A stretch of DNA of 46,434 bases from contig CAIPTY010000027.1 of NCBI GenBank assembly GCA_903868145.1, positions 1 through 46,434 of the forward strand, in the 5' to 3' direction. This document shows, in pieces, positions 17,039 to 26,896 of this stretch. Under the pieces are notes generated by a model. The model was not told where the DNA came from. It did not search any database and worked only from the letters and a program-made list of their open reading frames with translations. The position numbers and the translations under genes are program-made. Source of the stretch: an uncultured Desulfuromonadales bacterium. GTDB taxonomy: Bacteria > Desulfobacterota > Desulfuromonadia > Geobacterales > Pseudopelobacteraceae. Within the stretch, counting starts at the first letter, position 1, and each line of letters starts with the position of its first letter.

Positions 17039-17051
17039 ATAATCTCCCGTG

Positions 17052-18368
17052 CTACCTTCTTCGCAGAAGGGTTATGCTCTCAATATGGTACGTCTGCGGG
17101 AACATGTCAACCGGCACACTTTCTTCTATGGAGTAACCGTCGGCGACCAGAAGACCGCAGTCTCTGGCAAGTGTGCTTGGGTCGCAGGACACGTAGATGA
17201 TCTTTTCCGGGCTCAGACGGCAGATATCGGGTATCAGGCCAACAGCCCCGACCCGGGGAGGATCGAGAATGACCGTGTCACACGGTCGGCCCGAATCTGC
17301 CCACCGCCTGGTTGCGCCCACCGCGACATCACAGATGAACGAGGTATTGCTGATACCGTTGAGGCGACTGTTGTGCTGCGCTGATTCAATGGAAATCCTG
17401 GACTCTTCGACGCCGGTGACGCTGCCCGCCTGGCTCGCTATCGGCAGGGAAAAATTACCGTTTCCGCAAAACAGATCAAGAACCTGCTCATGCGCCTGAA
17501 AGCACCCCATTCGTCTGACCTGAGCGAGCAAGGCCGCATTCTGGTCACGGTTGATCTGGGCAAAACCGCCCGGTCCGTACGTGATCAGGCAGGGTTGCTG
17601 TCCCTGAACCGGAGATGGCAGGGAATACGAGACCCTGTCATCACCGTATGCTTTCAGAAGTGAACGGGAGTTAGGCACCTGAAGGTGAATCCCGGTCAAA
17701 GGGCTCAGATCGGCCTGTCTTTCCCGGAAAAATCGCTCCACAGCATTTGTATCACGCCCCGTGTAGCTGATAACCGCCAGGACTTCACGTTCTCCGCATT
17801 CAAGTTTGATTGCCGGTATCGCATTCTTTTCCCTAAATGACGCCAGAACAGCCCGCAGGCGGTTCAAGGCCTTATTGACTACCGGCAGGGCTACGGGGCA
17901 TCCCAGGGGTGGCAGGTCTTCAACCCTGTGTGTTCCGAATCGATAGAATCCTATCTTAAGACGATTGTCCGCGAATTGCACCTTGAACTGGACACGACTG
18001 CGATAGCCATACGGGAGCGCAGACGGCAGTACCGGCGCAGTGATGTCACTGTCGGGCATCACCACTCTCCGGAGTGATTCACCCAGGATTTGCTGTTTTG
18101 CCACCAACTGCTGCGAATAATCGATATGCTGCCAGAAGCAGCCGCCGCAGATGCCAAAAAGTGGACAGGGCGGTGCTATCCTGTGTGAAGAAGCAATGAC
18201 CAGTTCGGCAATGTTTGCCGAGAGATAGGAGCGTTTCTCCGCCGTGACGGCGAGGCGCACCCCGTCACCGGGACAACTGAACGGCACGAAGCAGACCTTG
18301 CCATTAATACGGCAGACACCGTTGCCCCCGTAGGCCAGTTTTTCAATCATCACGGTGAGCTTATCCAT
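17052..18368 (-). CDS. rlmD: 23S rRNA (uracil-5-)-methyltransferase, RlmD/TrmA family
   Basis: This 438-residue enzyme has an N-terminal TRAM-like domain, a 4Fe-4S ligand set (C68, C74, C77 and C157) and a SAM-dependent methyltransferase domain with VLDLFCGNGNFSLP, TVILDPPRVG and the catalytic YVSCDPSTLARD. The Fe-S cysteines fit RumA/RlmD (methylating U1939 in E. coli 23S rRNA) better than TrmA, but RlmC-like specificity cannot be excluded. Length is normal. It begins 7 bases after the upstream small unknown gene. Confidence 0.92.
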   Translation of the reverse strand: MDKLTVMIEKLAYGGNGVCRINGKVCFVPFSCPGDGVRLAVTAEKRSYLSANIAELVIASSHRIAPPCPLFGICGGCFWQHIDYSQQLVAKQQILGESLRRVVMPDSDITAPVLPSALPYGYRSRVQFKVQFADNRLKIGFYRFGTHRVEDLPPLGCPVALPVVNKALNRLRAVLASFREKNAIPAIKLECGEREVLAVISYTGRDTNAVERFFRERQADLSPLTGIHLQVPNSRSLLKAYGDDRVSYSLPSPVQGQQPCLITYGPGGFAQINRDQNAALLAQVRRMGCFQAHEQVLDLFCGNGNFSLPIASQAGSVTGVEESRISIESAQHNSRLNGISNTSFICDVAVGATRRWADSGRPCDTVILDPPRVGAVGLIPDICRLSPEKIIYVSCDPSTLARDCGLLVADGYSIEESVPVDMFPQTYHIESITLLRRR

Positions 18369-18375
18369 GAACGGT

Positions 18376-18759
18376 CTACCTGGATTTAGGGGCGACAGAG
18401 TTCAGCGATTTTCGATATTCGCTGCGTACAAAGCTGCCGATGAAATCTTTCCGCAACAGATAGGGAAGCACATTGGAATCAAATGACGCCACCAGCGCCA
18501 TGCGTTCAAACTCGATCATGTTTTCAGGAACCGCCATTTTTTCAAGGGTTCTGGAGAACTGTGCAGAAGCACCCAGCCGCCTGACGGCATCCTCGTATTC
18601 CGGCACGCTCTCAAAATTCCGGCTCGAAAGCGGGACGTCGGCATGAACCACAATACGAACATGATAATAACCGCCGAAATAGTGGCGGGTACATTCGGTA
18701 AGTATGACCTCGACAGCATCGGCGATGGCATACGATGCAATGCGCTTATCAGCGGTCAT
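18376..18759 (-). CDS. Conserved-looking small protein of unknown function
   Basis: The 127-residue product starts at the ATG at 18759, overlapping the creatininase-family gene's stop by 11 bases; a longer in-frame extension over that gene is an artefact. It contains an alternating strand/helix pattern (AVEVILTECTRHYFGG, HVRIVVHADVPLS), then a helical C-terminus ending in basic residues. No family was recognised. Tight packing between the creatininase-family and rlmD genes suggests co-expression. Confidence 0.68.
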   Translation of the reverse strand: MTADKRIASYAIADAVEVILTECTRHYFGGYYHVRIVVHADVPLSSRNFESVPEYEDAVRRLGASAQFSRTLEKMAVPENMIEFERMALVASFDSNVLPYLLRKDFIGSFVRSEYRKSLNSVAPKSR

Positions 18760-19474
18760 GGTGCATCCGCTCCAGCTCTGTGGCCAAACTGACCAGACTT
18801 GCTGCAACCAGCGCTTCCAGGCGCTCCCCCTTTTCAGCAGAGGCTTTGCCGGGATCACCCCAGACACCGCCCGGCCAGTAGCGGCGTTTGTCCCGCACCA
18901 GAATGCCGGAAGGAAACGATGGGAACTCGCACGGGGCGCTCCCCTTGACCAGCTGTGGGTGTGAGTGAAGAATACGCGAGGTTTCAATCTCTCCGGCGTG
19001 CGCATCCCCCTCGGTCTCAACCAAACCCCTGCCCTGCTCCCTGGCCAGATCAAATTCGGTCACAACGGCAATATCGATGTCGTCGAATCGGGCAATCAAT
19101 TCCTCCCCCGCCTCCTGGAGCGCCATGCGGTGCGCGCCCCCGGCGTGGCCGGACAGGGCGATGAAACAGCGCAGCCCATGGGAGCGAAGCGAGCAGACGA
19201 TATCACGAAAAAGCGCCTTGAGTGTCGGTGTGGAAATGGATACGGTGCCGGGATGACAGGCCGTTGAACGGCAGTTACCGTAATGCACCGGCGGTGCCAC
19301 AAAAAGCGGTTTGAGCAGAGATGCTCTTTTGCAGACATCATAAGCCTCGAAGGTGTCGGTCGAGAGCGGCAGGTGCGGACCATGCTCCTCGACAGAACCG
19401 AAAGGTATCAGCGCCGTGCGTGTCGATGCGAGAGCCGCCTCAAACTCCGTCATGGTTATTTCTTCGAGGATCAC
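18749..19474 (-). CDS. Creatininase-family amidohydrolase
   Basis: This 241-residue protein matches the creatininase family: IPFGSVEEHGPHLPLSTDT (metal ligands E30, H31, D40), LSGHAGGAHR (metal-binding His) and EGDAHAGEIETSR (catalytic/metal Glu). Members cleave cyclic or peptide amides, including creatinine, FAPy-type pyrimidines (ArfB) and mycofactocin precursor (MftE). No mycofactocin genes are nearby, so the substrate is unknown. Its start overlaps the queE stop by 4 bases, which hints at a link to pterin or deazapurine metabolism, but that is only contextual. Confidence 0.92.
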   Translation of the reverse strand: MILEEITMTEFEAALASTRTALIPFGSVEEHGPHLPLSTDTFEAYDVCKRASLLKPLFVAPPVHYGNCRSTACHPGTVSISTPTLKALFRDIVCSLRSHGLRCFIALSGHAGGAHRMALQEAGEELIARFDDIDIAVVTEFDLAREQGRGLVETEGDAHAGEIETSRILHSHPQLVKGSAPCEFPSFPSGILVRDKRRYWPGGVWGDPGKASAEKGERLEALVAASLVSLATELERMHHDR

Positions 19475-20220
19475 AACGCCCCCAGCATGCGGTGCATCTG
19501 CGGAATCACCCTCACATCCCCAAGAACGGAGGAAGCTGCCTCCTGCAACAGGAGTATGCGCGCAGGAGTGATACCGGGGTCTCCGGTGGAAAGCGTTACC
19601 GGCTGTAGAAACAGGGGGATCGATGGCCCTGACTGATTGATGATGTCACACACCCGATAGATCTCATCAAGTCCGGTATTCTCAGCGATCACCACCTTGA
19701 CGGACACGGCATGACCGATTGAGGACTCGAGGAAAGATTGATGCAGCCCCCACAGATGCTGATCACATCCTGAGGTTGACGGGAGTTTCATGTCCATGCT
19801 GATGTAGTTCAGATACGGGATCACCCGCTTCAGTGCGTCAGGCATGGTTCCGTTGGTCTCAAGGTGAATGGGGAGGATGCTGCGCAGTCCGGGAAGCAGC
19901 AGTGTCAGAGCTTCTGGGTGCATAAGCGGTTCGCCGCCTGTGATGCTGATCGAATGATGTGCGCCCGGAAGGGATTCGTTCCACCGGATAATGAGACCGA
20001 CAAGCTCCTGAGGCGAGAGAGGTTGAGGCAGATGGTTGAATGTTGCTGATCCCGGACGCATCTCCACACGGCAGGTATCCTGACGGGAATAATCAGTATC
20101 ACAGTAGCGACAATCAAGATTGCAATCAGCCAGTCGGATGAAAATCTGGCGACGTCCCGCCAGAAAGCCTTCACCTTGTATCGAAGAGAATACTTCCGTG
20201 ATGAAAACAGGGTTACTCAT
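19471..20220 (-). CDS. queE: 7-carboxy-7-deazaguanine synthase (QueE, radical SAM)
   Basis: The 249-residue product beginning MSNPVFITEVFSSIQGEG converts 6-carboxytetrahydropterin to 7-carboxy-7-deazaguanine on the route to preQ0 and queuosine. The radical-SAM cluster motif is C33-x3-C37-x2-C40 (CNLDCRYC), followed by SITGGEPLMHP and LETNGTMP. The start at 20220 is preferred over an upstream one at 20280 because the family begins at this point and it overlaps the queD stop by 8 bases. It pairs with queD directly upstream. Confidence 0.95.
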   Translation of the reverse strand: MSNPVFITEVFSSIQGEGFLAGRRQIFIRLADCNLDCRYCDTDYSRQDTCRVEMRPGSATFNHLPQPLSPQELVGLIIRWNESLPGAHHSISITGGEPLMHPEALTLLLPGLRSILPIHLETNGTMPDALKRVIPYLNYISMDMKLPSTSGCDQHLWGLHQSFLESSIGHAVSVKVVIAENTGLDEIYRVCDIINQSGPSIPLFLQPVTLSTGDPGITPARILLLQEAASSVLGDVRVIPQMHRMLGAL

Positions 20221-20581
20221 AATAACAGGCGGAAGCGTTATCCGATTCCCACACCGTGACCGAATCCACCATAACGACATCGCCGTTCAGACGCTCCGAC
20301 AGCCTCTGGTAGAGATAGCGGGCTATATGCTCTGATGATGGCGAGGTATCCTTGAATGCCGGATTATCATTAAGGTATTTGTGATCAAGCTCCTGGATGA
20401 TGACGCCTGCCTCGCGTTTGAGAACCTTGAAGTCGATGCCCAGTCCGGCCTTGTCCAGTCCGGTGGCCGTAACCGTTACCTCAACGCGCCAGTTGTGGCC
20501 ATGGAGGTTCTCGCAATCTCCCTGATAGTTGATGAGATTATGAGCGGCGGCAAAACTGGTTCGAATGGTCAGCTTATACAT
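20213..20581 (-). CDS. queD: 6-carboxytetrahydropterin synthase (QueD)
   Basis: This 122-residue member of the PTPS/QueD family makes 6-carboxytetrahydropterin from 7,8-dihydroneopterin triphosphate. Zinc ligands H14, H27 and H29 and the catalytic Cys in CENLHGH (C23) are present, as are the family motifs LDHKYLN and PSSEHIARYL. AGGAG lies upstream of the ATG. It is the first gene of queD-queE. QueC and queF are not in the window. Confidence 0.96.
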   Translation of the reverse strand: MYKLTIRTSFAAAHNLINYQGDCENLHGHNWRVEVTVTATGLDKAGLGIDFKVLKREAGVIIQELDHKYLNDNPAFKDTSPSSEHIARYLYQRLSERLNGDVVMVDSVTVWESDNASACYYE

Positions 20582-20680
20582 TTCTGACTCCTGAATGACG
20601 GTATTGTGTTAATTTGCCCGATACTACAGAAAACAAACCGCAACCACAAGTGATGTGGAGCAAAAACGTATCATCCGGTT

Positions 20681-22057
20681 TCACTCGTCCCCTGAATCCA
20701 GCCCGAATTTTGCCAGACGGTAACGGAATGAACGAAAGGACATGCCCAGGAGTTCGGCGGCCTTTTTCTTGGCACCACCGGTTCTATCCAGGGCTTTGAG
20801 CAGATATTTCTTTTCCAGAGCCTCCAGCAGCGGCTCCAGTTCAAGGCCACCCTCGGGAATGATGACCTCGGCATCGGCACCAAATGAGCGAGCCGCTGTA
20901 ACCTGTGCAGGCAGGCTGTCTTCGGATATGACAACGGTGTTGAGTATCAGGCTTCGTTCCACAATATTTTCAAGTTCCCGGATATTGCCGGGGAAGGGAT
21001 AGTTCATAAGCCGCTTGAGAGCCGACGGGGTTATAATCTCCCCGCTGTGATCGGAAGTGCAGTATTTCCAGAAAAAATGTTCCAGCAGCAGCGGAATATC
21101 CTCGATCCGGTCACGCAGGGGGGGCATGACGATCTGCACCACATTGATCCGGTAAAAGAGATCCTCACGGAAACTTCCGCTGGCAACCTGATCCGCAAGA
21201 TCGCGGTTGGATGCCGTCAATACCCGGACGTCCGTTTTTCTGACCACCGAGTCCCCTACCCTTCTGAATTCACGCTCCTGAAGAACCCTCAGCAGTTTGG
21301 TCTGCAGCAGCAGCGGCAGTTCTCCGATCTCGTCCAGGAAGAGCGTCCCGCCGTCTGCCTGCTCGAAGAGACCGGGACGGTCTGCCACGGCGCCGGTAAA
21401 TGAGCCTTTCTTATGGCCGAACAGCTCGCTTTCGATCAACGTTTCAGGTATTGCACCGCAATTGACCGCGACGAAGGGTTTGCCGCTGCGTCCGCTGGAG
21501 AGGTGAATGGCCCGCGCAGCCAGTTCTTTTCCGGTTCCGCTTTCTCCCATGATCAAAACGCTGCTCAGACTGCCTGCCACTTTCCGGATCATCTCAAACA
21601 GCTCCCGCATTTTCGCGCTGTTTCCGATGATGCCGCAGAATCCGTCCCTGGCACGTGCATCCTGTTTCAGCAGGGTATTTTCACGTTTAAGTTCGCGGGT
21701 TTCAAGGGCATTTCTGATCAGCAGTTTTACTTCGTCGATCTTGAAAGGCTTGGGAATATAATCGTAGGCGCCCAGCTTCATCGCTTCAACGGCCTGATCG
21801 GCTGCCGAAAATGCCGTAATCATCAGAACAACCGTATCAGCGGAAACGGCCTTGATCCTGGCAAGCAGTTCGATGCCGCTCAGTCCCGGCATCTGTACAT
21901 CCGATATGACCAGATCAAACTGTGACGACTCAATCAGGCGCAGTGCATCATTGGCATTACCGACCACGCAGACCTGATACCCCTCACGTTCCAGAAGTAT
22001 GGTAAGAAATTCCCGCATGCTCAATTCATCATCGACAACCAGAATTCTGGTTTTCAT
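20681..22057 (-). CDS. Sigma-54-dependent response regulator (NtrC family)
   Basis: This 458-residue protein has a receiver domain with phosphoacceptor D53 ([10 protein letters not shown]) and K103, an AAA+ domain with Walker A GESGTGKE (171-178), Walker [11 protein letters not shown], and a C-terminal Fis-type helix-turn-helix ([19 protein letters not shown]). The sigma-54 contact loop reads GSFTGA instead of the usual GAFTGA. No histidine kinase is adjacent. It lies downstream of the macA/ABC operon on the same strand, so it may control that operon or be its last gene; neither is proven. Confidence 0.95.
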   Translation of the reverse strand: MKTRILVVDDELSMREFLTILLEREGYQVCVVGNANDALRLIESSQFDLVISDVQMPGLSGIELLARIKAVSADTVVLMITAFSAADQAVEAMKLGAYDYIPKPFKIDEVKLLIRNALETRELKRENTLLKQDARARDGFCGIIGNSAKMRELFEMIRKVAGSLSSVLIMGESGTGKELAARAIHLSSGRSGKPFVAVNCGAIPETLIESELFGHKKGSFTGAVADRPGLFEQADGGTLFLDEIGELPLLLQTKLLRVLQEREFRRVGDSVVRKTDVRVLTASNRDLADQVASGSFREDLFYRINVVQIVMPPLRDRIEDIPLLLEHFFWKYCTSDHSGEIITPSALKRLMNYPFPGNIRELENIVERSLILNTVVISEDSLPAQVTAARSFGADAEVIIPEGGLELEPLLEALEKKYLLKALDRTGGAKKKAAELLGMSFRSFRYRLAKFGLDSGDE

Positions 22058-22098
22058 ATCAACTCCTCAACAGCCTGAAAAAAAGTATGGCGCAACGC

Positions 22099-22230
22099 TG
22101 TTATTCCAATTCCAGATCAAGGATGATATCAAGGCGGCGAGGATTGAGGCGGCGAGGCGTACGTGGCAGTACGTTGAGCTGCCGAAGACGAGCCAACGAA
22201 GATAGGGCCTTGAGATGAAATTGGAATTAC
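22099..22230. repeat. Dispersed-repeat-like palindromic element (MITE/REP-like)
   Basis: The ends form an inverted repeat: TTATTCCAATTCCAGATCAAGG on the left (about 22101-22122) against CCTTGAGATGAAATTGGAATTA (22208-22229) on the right, matching with a few mismatches. The interior contains direct GCGGCGAGG copies (22133 and 22153) and a smaller GTACGTGGCAGTACG palindrome near 22161. No ORF is encoded. The layout resembles non-autonomous repeats recalled from Geobacter-type genomes (memory, not checked). Its right end contains the stop codon of the ABC permease gene (22227-22229). Confidence 0.6.
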
Positions 22231-23384
22231 CCGATCCTGCGCAAACCATCCGCAATCCTGATCCGTACGGCCCGAGCCGTCGGAAATATGGCCGCTATGA
22301 TACCTACTATCAACGAAAAAGCAATATCGAGATAGATCGTCATCGGCTCCACGTGGAAGACGGGAAAAAAAGCGCCCATCATCTCTCCGAATCTGGCTGC
22401 CACCGGGAAGGTCAGCAGAATGCCGATGCTGCACCCACAGGTGGTGATGAACAGGGATTCCCCGAAAATCATGCCGGTGATGTGCCAGGAACGAAAACCC
22501 ATTGCCTTGAAAATGGCATACTCACCGATTCTCTCACGGGCGGTCATGGCCATGGTATTGGCAACCACCACCATGATTATGATGATGACCACGTACGATA
22601 CGATGCGGATTGCCACGACAATAGCCTCGGTCATGGAGACAAAACTGAGCTGAAAGGCCTTTTCCGTCTCGGTCAGCGTCTCGGCGAGAGAGTTTTTGAA
22701 GAGTGCGTCCACGGCCAGAGATGTTTCAGCAGCGGCCTGGGGGATTTTTACGCCGACTATGAAGACCCCGGCCTGGTCCGCCCGCCTCGCGACGGTTTTA
22801 CGGAGTGATTCGTTCAGATAGTCCCAGTGAAAAAAGAACTGTCCTTCGTCGGTAGACTGCTCCGCACCGCTGTAGATTCCTCGGAGGACGAACTCCCACG
22901 TGCCGGGGAAGATCGTGCCCTTGAGGGTAATGCTGTCACCGATCTTCCAGCCATAGCGCTCGGCCAGCTTGCGGCCCGCAACACATGACTTGCGATCCAT
23001 GACGAATGCCCGTTTTTGCTCGGCAGACAGCGTGAACTCTGGATACAGATCCAGATAACTGGAGGGCTCAATGGCAAAATTGGGGAAAAAATTCTTTTCG
23101 GTGATGTAAACTCCACCGAACCAGTTTGCGTAGGAAACACCCTTGACCCCTTCAACCCGCTTGATTCGCTCCAGATATGAGACCGGCATGGAGAACACAA
23201 GTGAGACGGCATTGCGGGTAATCAGACGGGTGGATGATGAGGCATTTACACCGGCATACCAAGCACTGACCACGGTTCTGAGCAGGCCGAACGCCAGGAT
23301 GGCAATGGTGATGCCCAGGATGGTCAGCAGGGTGCGCAGGCGGTGACGCAGAGCGTTACGGGAAAGAAGCTTAAGGATGAACAT
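22227..23384 (-). CDS. MacB/FtsX-family ABC transporter permease
   Basis: The 385-residue product starting [18 protein letters not shown] fits MacB-type permeases: one N-terminal TM segment, a large periplasmic MacB_PCD-like domain and three C-terminal TM segments within an FtsX domain (MTARERIGEYAIFKAMGF is the usual motif). The start at 23384 is chosen over 23441 because the family begins there; it overlaps the ATPase stop by 14 bases. The periplasmic region includes a conserved W-K-I-G-D motif. Its last codons abut a repeat element, whose end supplies the TAA. It should act with the ATPase and MacA-like adaptor. Confidence 0.92.
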   Translation of the reverse strand: MFILKLLSRNALRHRLRTLLTILGITIAILAFGLLRTVVSAWYAGVNASSSTRLITRNAVSLVFSMPVSYLERIKRVEGVKGVSYANWFGGVYITEKNFFPNFAIEPSSYLDLYPEFTLSAEQKRAFVMDRKSCVAGRKLAERYGWKIGDSITLKGTIFPGTWEFVLRGIYSGAEQSTDEGQFFFHWDYLNESLRKTVARRADQAGVFIVGVKIPQAAAETSLAVDALFKNSLAETLTETEKAFQLSFVSMTEAIVVAIRIVSYVVIIIIMVVVANTMAMTARERIGEYAIFKAMGFRSWHITGMIFGESLFITTCGCSIGILLTFPVAARFGEMMGAFFPVFHVEPMTIYLDIAFSLIVGIIAAIFPTARAVRIRIADGLRRIG

Positions 23385-24075
23385 TGTCAACCATGACACC
23401 TTTTTCCAGGTGTCGTATACTGTGTGCCTTTTCGGCGGCACGTGGGTCGTGGGTGACCATGATGATCGTCTTGCCGAACTCGCTGTTCAATCGCCCCATC
23501 AGCCCGAGAATCTCGCCGGCTGACACACGGTCAAGGTCTCCGGTCGGTTCATCGGCCACCAGGATGGACGGATCGGATACGATGGCACGGGCAATGGCAA
23601 CCCGCTGCTGCTGTCCCCCCGAGAGCTGTGAAGGATAATGGGTCACCCGGTCCTGCAGGCTGACAACCGAAAGGGCCGCTTCGACGTGATCGCGTCGCTC
23701 GCGCCGGGAAAGCGAAGTAAGGAGAAGTGGAAGTTCGACATTCTCAAAAGCGGTCAACACCGGGATCAGGTTGTAGAACTGGAAGATGAAGCCGACATGG
23801 GCCGCCCGCCAGTCCGCAAGCGAGGACTCATCCAGAGTCACGATATCAACGCCATTCACTATGATCGAACCGGCGTCAACCTTGTCGATACCAGCGATCA
23901 GGTTGAGCAGCGTGCTCTTGCCGGAACCGGACGGTCCCATCAAGGCCAGGAATTCTCCACGCTCAATCTCGAACGTGATGTCTTCCAGCACCGGCACAAT
24001 CTGGCCGCCCCGCTGGTAGGACTTGGCCACCCCCCGAATGCTCACGACATTCTGCTGCTCCCGACAGTTATCCAT
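23371..24075 (-). CDS. ABC transporter ATP-binding protein (MacB/LolD-type)
   Basis: This 234-residue ATPase has Walker [10 protein letters not shown] (47-55), signature [14 protein letters not shown] from 151, Walker [10 protein letters not shown] (171-179) and a conserved [12 protein letters not shown] switch. Length and motifs fit the LolD/MacB-N class. It lies 19 bases after the macA-like gene and overlaps the permease start, forming a three-gene operon for periplasm-facing efflux or mechanotransmission. The substrate is unknown. Confidence 0.95.
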   Translation of the reverse strand: MDNCREQQNVVSIRGVAKSYQRGGQIVPVLEDITFEIERGEFLALMGPSGSGKSTLLNLIAGIDKVDAGSIIVNGVDIVTLDESSLADWRAAHVGFIFQFYNLIPVLTAFENVELPLLLTSLSRRERRDHVEAALSVVSLQDRVTHYPSQLSGGQQQRVAIARAIVSDPSILVADEPTGDLDRVSAGEILGLMGRLNSEFGKTIIMVTHDPRAAEKAHSIRHLEKGVMVDNVHP

Positions 24076-24094
24076 GGTTATAAATTCTCACAGG

Positions 24095-25306
24095 TCACTT
24101 CTTCTCGGGCAGTGAGATTTTACTGCCGTCCTTCAGTTTATCAAGCGGCTTCAAAGCCACCTTGTCACCCGATTTGACACCGCTGACTTCAACCAGATCT
24201 CCCAGTTTCGCACCCCGTTTAACCGGTACAAACTCCACGCGCTCGGCTTTGACCCGGTACACACCTTCCCTGCCGCCGGTCGATACGATTGCCGCCGGGT
24301 TGACGGCGATGCGGGGCTGCTGGTCGGCCTTGACGGCTTCACGCTCCAGAAATGCCACCTTGGCGCTCATCTCCGGCAGAATACGGCTATCAGTGTCGAC
24401 AAAGCGGACTTTGACCATCACCGAGGCCTTGGTCCGGTCTGCGGTCGGCACAACCGTATGGACAACGCCACGGAATCGCGCACCCGGAAGGGCATCCAGC
24501 ACGATCTCGCAGGGTTGCCCTTTTTTCACCTGCGCCAGGTTGGACTCGGAAACATCGGCCTCCACCTCAAGGGAAGTCAGGTCGGCAATCGTCACAACTG
24601 CTGCCTTGGCGTTGGCGGCTGCCCCCAACGGCGTGATGATATCCCCCACATCGGCATTTTTTGTCAGCACGACCGCATCAAACGGCGCACGAATCAGGCT
24701 GTAGTCGAGATTTATCCTTGCTCCTCTCAGTGAGGCACCGGAACCGCTGATACCGGCTTCTGACGCCCTGGTGCCCGCGGCTGCACGCTTGAACCTGGCC
24801 TCCGCGATATCAAATTCAGAGCGGGAGACGATACCCTGCTTCAGCAATTCCTGCTGTCTTTTGTACGACTGTTCGGCATCTGCCAGCTCAGCCCGGGCCT
24901 GGGCCAGAAGAGCCCGGGAGTTTTGAAGGCTCGCCACTCCCTGCTGCACGATTGATTGGAGGTCCCTGTTCTCAAGGCGGGCAATTATCTGGCCCGATTT
25001 AACGACGCTCCCCTCTTCCACTCCGATCCACTCCAGGCGACCGGTTGTTTTTGATGCGACGGCGGCCTTGCGCTGGGCTACCACGTACCCACTGGCATTC
25101 AGCAGGGTAAACGACTGGGTCGGAAAAACCTGGCTGACGCTGCCCGATTCAATCACAACAGCCTTCCCTCGATACATGCCGACAATGAGCGCCACACTCA
25201 GAAGAGCGGCTGAGGCAATGATGATGACAGTACGATTCCTACGGCCAGCAGGGCGCTGCTGACGGGATTTATCTATGGTAAGCCTGTCAAGCGATTCTGA
25301 TGACAT
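24095..25306 (-). CDS. HlyD/MacA-family periplasmic adaptor subunit
   Basis: This 403-residue protein has an N-terminal TM anchor (about residues 25-46), a biotinyl-lipoyl-like barrel (GSVVKSGQIIARLENRD), a long alpha-helical hairpin (about 115-190) and a beta-barrel domain (IRAPFDAVVLTKNADVGDIITPLG). This is the usual layout of RND/ABC adaptor subunits. It heads the macA/ATPase/permease operon, with a divergent gap to eno. No TolC-type outer-membrane gene is in the window. Confidence 0.93.
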   Translation of the reverse strand: MSSESLDRLTIDKSRQQRPAGRRNRTVIIIASAALLSVALIVGMYRGKAVVIESGSVSQVFPTQSFTLLNASGYVVAQRKAAVASKTTGRLEWIGVEEGSVVKSGQIIARLENRDLQSIVQQGVASLQNSRALLAQARAELADAEQSYKRQQELLKQGIVSRSEFDIAEARFKRAAAGTRASEAGISGSGASLRGARINLDYSLIRAPFDAVVLTKNADVGDIITPLGAAANAKAAVVTIADLTSLEVEADVSESNLAQVKKGQPCEIVLDALPGARFRGVVHTVVPTADRTKASVMVKVRFVDTDSRILPEMSAKVAFLEREAVKADQQPRIAVNPAAIVSTGGREGVYRVKAERVEFVPVKRGAKLGDLVEVSGVKSGDKVALKPLDKLKDGSKISLPEKK

Positions 25307-25328
25307 TGGTGTCCCCCGGTAAAGTAGG

Positions 25329-25361
25329 TTGCATTCCCTTCATACCATTATTGGAATGCAA
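25329..25361. promoter_or_regulatory. Candidate operator: 9-bp perfect inverted repeat in the macA-eno gap
   Basis: TTGCATTCC (25329-25337) and GGAATGCAA (25353-25361) form perfect 9-bp arms separated by 15 bases, close to the macA-like start at 25306. Arm spacing (24 bp centre to centre) suits a dimeric DNA-binding protein. Alternatively it may form an RNA hairpin in the macA leader. The binding protein is unknown. Confidence 0.5.
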
Positions 25362-25413
25362 TGTGAAGCTTTGTGGCAACGGGTATTTTTTCATACTGCT
25401 GCTGTTATTTTGA

Positions 25414-26787
<1,374 letters not shown>

Positions 26788-26806
26788 TCTTTAACATGTT
26801 CATTTT

Positions 26807-26833
26807 AAAAGGCGGGTCGTCCCCGCCTTTTTT
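26807..26833 (+). terminator. Rho-independent terminator after eno
   Basis: GGCGGG and CCCGCC form a GC stem, preceded by AAAA and followed by TTTTTT (26807-26833), 20 bases after the eno stop. This is a canonical intrinsic terminator; pgi therefore probably has its own promoter. Confidence 0.93.
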
Positions 26834-26896
26834 AGTGACGAGAACCTCACTCGAATTATGAACTGCTCCCGGTGAGCGGTATTTCCAGGAGGAATT

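Noticed and set aside
18760-19053. N-terminal extension of the 127-residue unknown protein
   Set aside because: It would overlap the creatininase-family gene almost fully and is out of register with any ribosome site; the ATG at 18759 is better.
20582-20680. PreQ1 riboswitch upstream of queD
   Set aside because: The class I/II consensus elements were looked for in the minus-strand leader and not found.
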